Shown piece after piece: positions 56,136 to 64,000 of a stretch of DNA of 64,000 bases; the first letter of the stretch is position 1; the number at the start of each line of letters is the position of its first letter. The notes beneath the pieces are model-generated. The model was not told where the DNA came from, ran no database searches, and was given only the letters and a program-made list of their open reading frames with translations. The translations under genes and the position numbers were made by a program. Source of the stretch: Mycoplasma wenyonii (lineage in GTDB: Bacteria; Bacillota_I; Bacilli_A; Mycoplasmatales; Mycoplasmoidaceae); contig NZ_QKVO01000001.1 of NCBI RefSeq assembly GCF_003265155.1, positions 79,501 to 143,500 on the forward strand, written 5' to 3'.

Positions 56136-57017
56136 TTAAAAAAGAAATTGACTCAGTGATAATCAAGACCTTTGTTGATCATTTTTTTGACTTCCATTTT
56201 TAATTGTTGAACGAACTTCTAGAGGTCAGAAAACTTCAAAAAGCGTTTCACCCAACTCTTCTGAAGTTTCTAAATATTCTTTTACCGTAGGAATATCTAA
56301 TTCATAGGGACTTGAACCGCCATTACTTCCATTCAATTTTTCAGAAAGATTTTTGATGGTTGTTGAAAACTTTTCAATCTTTTTAGTAACTTCTTTCGGC
56401 TTATCCATTCAACTTAAAAGCAAATAATTAAATACATTAGGTTTAGCCTTAAAGTATTTACTTTTTCCAATTTCTTGTCCTAGTAAAAAACCCAAAACTG
56501 AAAAGGTACTTGTCATCTTATCTCCTTTAAATAAACCTATAAATTTATCTCTTTCGCCGTTACCAGATCCAGACAAGAAAAAAGAGGTTATATTTCAAAT
56601 TTTGGTGTGAATATTGTCAAATATTTTGCTAAATATCTCTCTATCAACTAAGTTAGAAATAAGATTTCAAATACTGCCAAAAACTTCTTTTCAACTTGCT
56701 TGAAGAAGTTTTAATGTGCTCGGCAGTTCAGAAAAGAATGGTCAAACTGATTTAGAAATTTTTGCCACTTCCGAGCCAACAAAAGTAAATGGATAAAAAA
56801 TAGTCTCTGAAGTTACAGGACCACTTTGTTGTTGCTGGGGGAGGGCATTCACCATTCCAGCTTTAATTGTTTCGCTGAAAGATTTAATCCACTTAGAGAA
56901 TACTTTTCCGTGTATTTCAATTTCAGCCATTCCAGCAGTAGCAATAGTACCTAAAGCAACTATACAACCATAAGCTATTCTGCTACGTTGCAAAGCATTA
57001 AGTCTGAGATAAAACAC
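56136..57017 (-). CDS. ~300-aa surface-type paralog E
   Basis: 293 aa from GTG 57017. N-terminus FYLRLNALQRSRIAYGCIVA is nearly identical to paralog B. Further family blocks: FYPFTFVGSEVAK, NLVDREIFSKIFDNIHTKIW, FFLSGSGNGERDKFIGLF, LLGQEIG, WMDKPKEVTKKIEKF and DIPTVKEYLETSEE. The upstream 90 bp, including the tract and the start hairpin, are about 97% identical to those of paralog B. Confidence 0.78.
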
Positions 57018-57029
57018 AGAAAGTGTTTT
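57011..57029 (-). promoter_or_regulatory. hairpin containing the paralog E start codon
   Basis: AAAACAC/GTGTTTT, 7 bp with a 5-nt loop; the GTG start (57017-57015) is in the 3' arm. Same structure as at 45724-45742. Confidence 0.55.
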
Positions 57030-57041
57030 ACCCTATTGATG

Positions 57042-57049
57042 CCCCCCCC
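57042..57049 (-). repeat. poly-G (8) tract upstream of paralog E
   Basis: Context GCT-G8-CATCAATAG, 24 nt before the GTG. From the leader ATG at 57064 the present length reads through the start hairpin out of frame; seven would stop it at the TAA beside the hairpin. Confidence 0.92.
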
Positions 57050-57246
57050 AGCGCAAGCACTCATTATTGAACTTGAATATGGCAATTTAGTGAAAAGATT
57101 CACTATATTAAAAAAACCAATTAATTTCACGGGAGAATTTCAAGGACACTATTAGTTGTTTTACTAACTAATGAAAACCAGTTACTGTTTTTGTTTCTTG
57201 ATTTTATTGGCGTAAAAAGATAATGCTGTAACTTGTCTTTTGTTTG

Positions 57247-57723
57247 TTACTTATTCAAATTTTCTAATTTCGGAGAATGTGTTTGATTAGAGCAAGTTAA
57301 TATTTTTTCTTTACTTTCTTTCTTTTGTCAATTTACTTTACATTCTTTTAATAAGTCTTTATTGGTTAAGAAATTCAATTTAGAACTCTTGATTTCGATT
57401 TTTTGGTCGTTTAGAGTTATTAATTCCAAGCGCCCCTCATTAACCTTGATTTCTTTAATCTTTTGTGGCAATTGTTCATTATCTCCTTTCTTATAAAAGT
57501 AGAAACTAGTATCGGAAGAATTACTAGTTACTGGACAAGTTAATAATTGCTTATCATCTCTTTCCTTAACTAAAACTAAGCAGTTCCTTTTAAAGTCTTC
57601 TAGACTTTTTAGTCCAACTCCTTCCTTATTTTTGTATATAGAAATTAATGGATAAGCTATAACAATTCCAGCCACAGGAACAAGACCCATTACTGAAATT
57701 ATTTTTCAAGGAGCTAAAGACAT
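57247..57723 (-). CDS. secreted or anchored ~158-aa protein
   Basis: 158 aa, ATG start. MSLAPWKIISVMGLVPVAGI is a hydrophobic anchor. The body has CLVLVKERDDKQLLTCPVTS, the two-Cys block shared with the genes at 53369 and 37221, then Lys/Glu-rich sequence and two more Cys. No homopolymer tract. Follows the leader region of paralog E on the same strand. Confidence 0.7.
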
Positions 57724-57842
57724 ATAAAAAATTGACTACTTGATTATAAGACTGTCCCAAAAATAATCCAAAATAAAATCTAAGAACTCATAAATCACTA
57801 TTTAGATAGTGATATCACTTCCTATACAAAAACTTGTAGTCA

Positions 57843-58499
57843 ATTGTTACTGGAGGTGGATTTGTTGCCGGCACAACTACCCTAGCTCTTAAATGAGATT
57901 TCTTTTTCGGCCCTAAATACCCAACCCTAACTAAATTATTTAAAGCTACTGTAGGGGACGCAGAGTCTCAAGAAGAAAGTTGTGTAAGTGCTAAATTAGG
58001 AGCTACAGCTAGAAAGAAACATTTAAAGCTCTGAATTTGTTCATTCCCCGACTTCCCCAAAACACCTGTGTTTTATTTTTTTGATAACGGAAGAAATCAA
58101 GAAAGGGGATCAGAGCCACAACCTCCTTTTCTTGGCAAGAAAGTTTCAAGCATTAAGTTAATGAAAAATGAAACAAGTACCGCTAATTGATTTGGGAATT
58201 ATGACCTATGAGTTTATTATTCCAAAGATCAAAAGGATTATTCTCATGCGAGATTAGATATTCAGGATGAAGCGGGAAAACAAAAAGGAAGAAAAGGACA
58301 AAGACATAATTTAGATGAACAGCAATCTTCTTTGCATTTCTTTAGTCAATTGGTTACAAAACAGATCACCAAGTTAATTCCTGAGAAATGCAAGTTAGAA
58401 CTAACTAATGAAAAAGAAGAAAAGAAATTTTATTCTGTAAGATACGAACAACAAATATTAACTATCAGAGATAAAGCAAGATCTTCCGAAAATAGATAA
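57843..58499 (+). CDS. secreted-type protein with unclear start
   Basis: The frame runs 219 codons from ATT 57843 and is closed upstream by TAG 57837-57839. The N-terminal IVTGGGFVAGTTTLAL is hydrophobic, as in the neighbours, but appears to lack the usual first residues, so the gene may be truncated or frame-shifted at its start, or use ATT. The body is polar with Cys pairs (CVSAKLGATARKKHLKLWIC), a layout similar to the two-Cys family. Basic C-terminus. Confidence 0.55.
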
Positions 58500-58609
58500 A
58501 TAGCAAAGCAAAGTTATATAAAGAGTTAGACCAAATAATAAGTAATAATTAATTTCTTTAAAAAAATACTTTGGCTATTGAAACTTGATTAATTTATGTG
58601 TACTTTACT

Positions 58610-59260
58610 TTATTTGGAATTTCCTTCAAATAATAGATAAATTGACTCTTGTGAACCCTTCGGCTCAAGAATTTTAACAATCATTACTGATTTTCCTTTA
58701 TCGGTGGTAACTGGCTCTCCTCATTCTCCAGTAATAGGTGTTTCCATCCTATTGCCATTGAAAATAGTTTGATAATCTCCCGAACCCAATGTTTTAGTTT
58801 CTGTTGTTACGTCAAATCTATCTCCAGCCCTAAGAGATCAGCTATTTAAAAGTAAATCATCAGAAAATATTCCTGTTCAGTTAGAAATTTTGACACTGGT
58901 TTCTGTATTAGTATTTTGGCAATATATAGCAGTGTAATCATCTGAAAGCTTGTCAAATTTTCAAAGCACATCAGTTATTTCATCAGAATCATCAAGAACA
59001 ACACAATTTCCTTGTTCTCTTGATTTAGCCCTTTGTTTTTGAATCTCACTGGCCTCTCTATCTCCAGTCCTAATTGATTGGCCAACAGAATTTGAAGGAG
59101 AAGGAGAAGTAGAAGCGGAAGATGATACTACAGCTTGACCTTCTTTAATACCAGTGTTATTTGAACTAACTTGTAAGGCCTTAATTGCTAAAGGAATGCC
59201 CCCCCCTAGGCCAATTCCAGCCCCACAAATTAAAGAAATAAGCTTAATGTAAGCAGACAA
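58610..59260 (-). CDS. secreted or anchored ~216-aa protein (in frame at poly-G)
   Basis: 216 aa, TTG start. LISLICGAGIGLGGGIPLAI is the anchor, and the eight G (59206-59199) encode its GGG in phase. A Ser-rich linker (SSSASTSPSPS) follows, then two well separated Cys and a beta-rich C-terminal part (ending SIYLLFEGNSK). Shares its N-terminal pattern with the gene at 54186. Current state ON. Confidence 0.75.
59199..59206 (-). repeat. poly-G (8) tract, in-frame
   Basis: Context CCTA-G8-CATTCC in the reading direction, inside the hydrophobic anchor of the gene at 58610. Confidence 0.92.
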
Positions 59261-59368
59261 GTTAAAGAAGTTTAACTATGTCGAAGTAAAAAGAACTTTA
59301 ACACTTAGTAATTTTTTGACTATTTATTAAATAACTTAAGAATTTAACTATTAAACCCTAAAGATTAA

Positions 59369-60874
59369 CTATTCCTTCTTGAAACTTTCTTTGATAGAAC
59401 CAACCGCATCAGCATTTCTGTGTTTGTAGAGGGTGTCAAATCCGTAACCAACCACCCAAACATTTGGTAACATACTTCCTAAGAAATCAATCTTCCCATA
59501 AACATTCTTTGGATTAGGCTTTGCAAATAGCATACATATTTTAAAATCAACAGCTTTAGTTTTAGCTCTAGCTTGTTCTAAGAATTTTTGAACAGTGATA
59601 CCTTGATCAATGATGTCATCAAAAATAATAACTCTGTTACCATCATACTTAGAATTATCAAATTTAATATCTATACTCTTTGAAGAATCAACGCTAGTTG
59701 AAGCGCCATAAAATGAAAGTTTGTCAGTTAACAGATAAAGAGGAAAGTTCAATAGTGGCAAAATCTTACCTAAGAAGATAATTGCCCCTTCAGTGAAACC
59801 TACACAGCAAACGGGTTTTGTTGAATCTCTGTATTCATTGTTAAGTTCTTGAGAAAGTCTGTAAATCATACTGTCAACTTCTGCACCTTCAAAGAAGATT
59901 TCATCGAAAACTTCTCTCTTTCTTTCTCCATCGAAGATTCTTTTCATTAGAGGAACAATAAAGATCCCAATTCTCTTCTTATCTGAATCTGAAATTCCAA
60001 CTTGAATAGCATCAGGGAATATTTCCAAGCTTTGAATAACTTTTCGTACACCGGCAAACGCATTATGCATTTGAGTAAACAAGCCTGTGTAAGTATCTAG
60101 ATCAATTGAAAATTGTGCAATATTGTAAGAAATTGTCGCATCAGCAGAACCTTCTGCTTCAGTCATTAAAGCATTGTCAGCTTTTGCTTGTTGTTTTGCA
60201 ATCATACTTCTTAAGTATCTAATAACTCCTTTTGAAAGACTAGCAAGCTCCTTTGCATTTTCGGCAAATCAATTTTGATTCGAAGAAGAAAAGGAAGGCA
60301 CATCAAACAATTCAAGCTGTTGGGCCATAAATGAAAGCTGTTCGACTGAAAAACCCTCATTCACATTATCTAAATCACTTGCATCTGCTACAGTTTCTAC
60401 ATATCTTCTAGAAATCACAAGATCATCTAAAACCTTTTTGATATTGCTATAGAACTTTGCAAACTGATAACCAACAGTAGTTAATTTTCCATTATCTAAC
60501 TTTTGTACAACATTCTGATGTTTTAAAGCAAGATCTCTAAAAGTATCTCTATATTTGTAGTATTGTCTTAAAGTCACTCCGTTATTGTCTTTGATAAGCA
60601 AAGCACAAACAATTCTCATAAATGGTTTTTGAGGAATTTGTGCGAGCAAATCATTTGTTTTTGCCGGCAAAGCACGAGCACAGTGAGTTCTAAAAGTATC
60701 TCAGGAAGGTTGAGGGGCGCCAGTAACTAAGGAGTCAAGAATTTTAAGTGATGTATTGAGAGTTTCTAGGTCAATCGTTTTTTGTTCTCCGTGCCAGAGA
60801 AGATGAGCTTTAATTACTTGAATCCAATGCTTGTCAATGATTCCAATCGCTAGAGGAGCTGTGAAACTAGGCAT
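59369..60874 (-). CDS. hypoxanthine phosphoribosyltransferase-type enzyme with N-terminal extension
   Basis: 501 aa, ATG start. The C-terminal ~270 residues carry the PRPP-binding motif VIIFDDIIDQGIT and the downstream VVGYGFD, as in HPRT-type enzymes. The first ~230 residues are an all-helical domain of unknown family (WHGEQKTIDLETLNTSLKIL, RQYYKYRDTFRDLALKHQ, SLSKGVIRYLRSM). Typical HPRT is ~180 aa, so this is a fusion or a lineage-specific extension. It would salvage hypoxanthine/guanine to IMP/GMP; guaB is divergent 235 nt away. Confidence 0.78.
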
Positions 60875-61109
60875 TTTGTTTTGCCGTTTGTTTCTTTAGT
60901 GACTTAGATTCTAAATAATTTATCAAAATTTTGAATTTTGTTTTGAAATAAAAACTCAATTGTTACAACTTGAATCCATTAATATATTTCTGGAGTTTGT
61001 TTATGGAAATGAATAAGTATTACTGATTGGTATTAACCACTAATTAATAAGTTTTGGTCTCTAACATTTACTAAAGGAGTAGAGTAACTATTTAATTAAT
61101 AATTTATTT

Positions 61110-62195
61110 ATGTCGTTTTTTAAAGACAAAATAGCAAAAGCAGAAACATCATCGTCTTTTGATGATGTATTGATAAAGCCTGCTTATTCAGCTATTCTTC
61201 CTGCGAATGTTGATCTAACCCTTAAGTTAAATGACAAGTTAAGTCTTTCTGTGCCTATATTTTCAGCAGCTATGGATACCATCACTGGTTACAGCATGGC
61301 ACAAGCAATAACAGCATATGGGGGCTGTGGACCATTACATAAAAATGTTGAAGCTATTGAAAACATTGAAAACCTTAAGAAGCTAAAAGAAGAGTTTGGA
61401 GACAGTAAGCCTCTTTGTGTTTCTGTGGGTGTAAATAACACTCAAGAAGAAATTACAAATATGGTTGGCGCAGGAGCCAATGTAATAGTTGTAGATTGCG
61501 CACATGCACACTCAAAGAGTGTTGGTGATTTAGTTAAGTGAATTTCTACTTCTTTTCCAGATGTTTACTTAATTGCTGGAAATATAGTTACTGCTGAAGC
61601 GGCTCAATTCTTAGTAGAGAGGGGAGCAAATGCAGTAAAGGTAGGAATTGGTTGTGGTTCTATCTGCACTACCAGAATAGTTACTGGAATAGGGAGAGGA
61701 CAAATAGATGCAGTAGCGGAGGTCGCTGACTACTGCAAGGATAAAGGAGTATTAGTTATTGCTGACGGAGGCATTAGAACTACAGGAGAAATAGTTAAGG
61801 CAATAGCATGTGGGGCTGATGCAGTTATGTTAGGAAATATTATTGCAGGTACTGATGAGTGTCCTGGGGATATTGTTGAAATTGAAGGAATTAAATACAA
61901 GTACTACAGAGGAATGGGAAGCTATGGAGTTATGAGGGGGAATAATGAAGGAAGATACAACAGACATTTACTTGCTACTTGCAAGAGAGTGGCAGAAGGC
62001 ATTGAGAGTTATGTCAAGGTTAAAGGACCAGTAAAGGAAATACTTAACTCTATTGAGTGGGGAATTAAAGCTTCTTTCGGTTATTTTGGAGCAACTAACT
62101 TGAAAGAAGCTAAGGAGAAAGCAGTCTTTACTAGAATTACTTCTTCAACATTAAGTAGAAGTAATTACCATAGCATTGATAAGTTAATTGGTTAA
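61110..62195 (+). CDS. guaB: IMP dehydrogenase without CBS domains
   Basis: 361 aa. [18 protein letters not shown] at the N-terminus, the catalytic Cys loop [54 protein letters not shown] and [13 protein letters not shown] are IMPDH features; GMP reductase is less likely because of the YRGMGS flap. The ~120-aa Bateman (CBS) insert is missing, removing the usual nucleotide regulation. An AAAGGAG purine run lies 32 nt before the ATG. Confidence 0.87.
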
Positions 62196-62339
62196 TTAGA
62201 TAGATTAAAAGAGATAACCATTAGACATATTTTCATATCTTTAAATAGGTCGTTTTTAGTTAGTTGTTAGCTTTCATTTCACGTATATAAAATTCAGAGA
62301 AATTTAAAATAAGTAACAACAAGATTTTTAAAAGCTTCC

Positions 62340-63089
62340 ATGAGTGATTGTCAAGCAGGATTTAAGAGTTTGGGAGTAGAGGAAATGAATTCTATTAATT
62401 GATTAGAAAGAATTAATAAGTCTATAGAAACTGGAGAGTTTTCCAAGTTAAGAGATGTTGTTAAGTTATTTAAAGAGTTAAAGTCTGAAGGAAAAGTTAA
62501 CTTACATGTTTTTATTCTTGCTTCTAGAGGAGGGGTTGATTCTTATTTAGATCATTTGTATGCTTTTTTAAAAGTTACAAAGGATTACGGAGTCAAAGCT
62601 TTTGTTCATTTATTTAGTGATGGCCAAGATGTACCACCCAAGCAATTTTTAAATGATCTTTCAGAGATAGAACAGCAGATAAAGGAAAATAATTCTGTAT
62701 TAGCTTCTATTTCCGGAAGACATTATGCAATGGATAGAAGTAAAAACTGGAATAAAACAGAAAGAGTATTAAAGGCTTTTGTAAAGCAAGCAGATACTAC
62801 TGTGTTTAAATCAGCAACAGAATATGTAAAAAATCAATATGAGAGTGTTTCAGATGAAAACATAGTTCCTGCAATCTCTGAGGAATATGCAACTACTTCT
62901 GGGTTAGTGGAAAGAGATTTTCTTGTAAACCTTAACTTCCGGTACTATGGAACTAGACAACTATGTCACTTATTAGTTGGCTCTGGAGAGTTATATGAAC
63001 ATAGTTCTAAATTGACACCAGATAATTTAAGTTTGTATGCTATGACAGATGATCCAAGAATGTTCTTGTCAGGAGTTTTCTTTAGATAG
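62340..63089 (+). CDS. stand-alone iPGM_N-like domain (cofactor-independent phosphoglycerate mutase)
   Basis: 249 aa. FILASRGGVDSYLDHLYAFL, AFVHLFSDGQDVPPKQFL, ASISGRHYAMDRSKNWNKTE and DFLVNLNFRYYGTRQL match the substrate-binding domain of GpmI (DGRDxPPxS, SGRYYAMDRD, NFRxDRARQ). The flanking phosphatase domain with the catalytic Ser and both metal sites (about 250 more residues) is absent on both sides. DGQD replaces DGRD and RGGV replaces DGGVH. Either a fragment under decay or a stand-alone binding protein; a full gpmI should exist elsewhere. Confidence 0.72.
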
Positions 63090-63358
63090 TTTTTTTAGAG
63101 TAACAATATTAATAAATAGATAAAAGTTAACTGACTTTGTTAATTTTTTTAATCTCGGAAATTCTTCTTTAGTTGAATATTTATATCTCAAAATTTGTTT
63201 TTCTTTGATATATATTTGAGCTTAAAGTTTTCAAACAATAAAAAGATAGATGTGATTAGGTAATTTACTAGGATAGGTGATTTTTAAGGAGTTTCTTTTT
63301 GGTTAGAAGTTAAGAGCAGGTTAGTTAAATTAATTGATTTATTACTTAGTTCTTTGTA

Positions 63359-64000
63359 TTAGTTAAGTACATAGTCATTTTTAGTTAGATTTAGGGTCAT
63401 ATGATGGCCATCAGTTCAATCCCTGGCCCATCCATTTGATCAATTATCCGAACGACATCGGATTCTAATTCTTCAATTCTCACCTCATTCATAGCCATTT
63501 CAGTTGTACTTGCATTGATTCCCCCAAAAAGACCCTTTTTCACCCCACTTCTTTCCAGTTTCTCTATCTTTAATTAACTCTATATACGTAGGTCCCGCCT
63601 TCTTTATGTCTTTCGCCAAGTCTCAGTGAAGTGCTTTTTCCCTGTTTTGTAATTGATATCCTCCTTTTTCTAGTCGTTCAACCAAATAATATTGATTCCG
63701 CTTACCATCTTGTCATAACTTATGTTTATTAGTTAACTGTGTATCTCCGAACCAAAGTGTTACGCCCTCTCATTGATTTTGTCCAGTCACCGTAAATTGT
63801 TTTTTAATAGGCTTTTCGACTCTCAAATATAGCTCTGTTCCATTAGATCCTTTACCTAATATAAATCTTAGATTTTTTGCTGTGTCACCCCCGGAGGTTT
63901 TAACTGTTCTTTCTCCTGATGAGGATGCGAAGAAAGCGCATCCGATGCAACTTAGAACGAAAGGGGTAACAAGACCCTTTCAAGGAAGGGCTGGTATCCT
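63359..64000 (-). CDS. partial secreted protein, runs off the right edge
   Basis: At least 213 aa; the N-terminus lies beyond the window. Near the edge GLVTPFVLSCIGCAFFASSS looks like a signal or lipoprotein-type segment with Cys. The rest is Trp-rich (many TGA codons), polar and Gly-rich (GKKWGEKGSFWGNQCKYNW). It resembles the other ~200-aa secreted proteins of this window in style, without clear homology. Confidence 0.6.

Overview
The window comes from a wall-less, AT-rich mollicute, most likely a hemotropic mycoplasma (hemoplasma). UGA must be read as tryptophan throughout: nearly every conserved gene (rnr, secA, dnaG, pepF, glyS, metG) breaks into pieces at TGA and becomes one full-length protein when TGA is Trp. 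GTG and TTG starts are frequent. The 23S-5S rRNA pair stands alone, with no 16S gene upstream, an arrangement I associate with the M. suis-like hemoplasmas. The species cannot be fixed from sequence reading alone.

Layout. 1-5.7 kb: tRNA-Ser, a C39-peptidase ABC exporter, a very Cys/His-rich small protein, sufU, endonuclease IV and a cluster of eight tRNAs. 5.7-9.5 kb: secG-rnr-smpB-sufS. 9.5-12.8 kb: gap, pgk and hprK. 12.8-16.3 kb (minus): recA, metG, ftsY. 16.4-22.8 kb: tmk, pepF, an editing-less thrS, a HAD-like gene and pepA. 22.8-25.9 kb (minus): 5S and 23S rRNA. 26.1-29.5 kb (minus): three tandem restriction-endonuclease-like paralogs, one decayed and one switched off by a poly-G tract. 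29.5-37.2 kb (minus): ruvAB, dnaG, glyS, an ECF S component, trxA, tRNA-Arg and ppa.

37.2-47.6 kb is accessory and surface-like. It holds a phase-off secreted protein, a membrane thioredoxin-fold protein, two small proteins with double-glycine-type leaders, two membrane proteins, a DUF31/MIP-like serine protease and three copies of a ~300-aa paralog family. 47.7-53.2 kb is a housekeeping island (dUTPase-like, L20, L35, a flippase-like protein, an alternative sigma factor, secA). 53.4-59.3 kb is accessory again, with two more copies of the ~300-aa family in inverted orientation, several ~200-aa secreted proteins and a second Cys-rich peptide. 59.4-63.1 kb holds purine salvage genes (an HPRT fusion, a CBS-less guaB) and a stand-alone phosphoglycerate-mutase domain. 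A partial secreted protein runs off the right edge.

Two things stand out. First, eleven G/C homopolymers (6-9 nt, eight of them exactly 8 nt) sit at or near the 5' ends of accessory genes or inside the restriction-like genes. Some genes are in frame across the tract and others are one base off but otherwise intact, which looks like a multi-gene contingency (phase-variation) system. In two paralogs the tract lies in a short leader ORF just before a hairpin that contains the GTG start codon. Second, the exporter with an intact C39 peptidase triad, together with two peptides carrying a recognisable L-S/T-x-x-E...A-G leader, suggests a peptide maturation and export system in an organism of this type.
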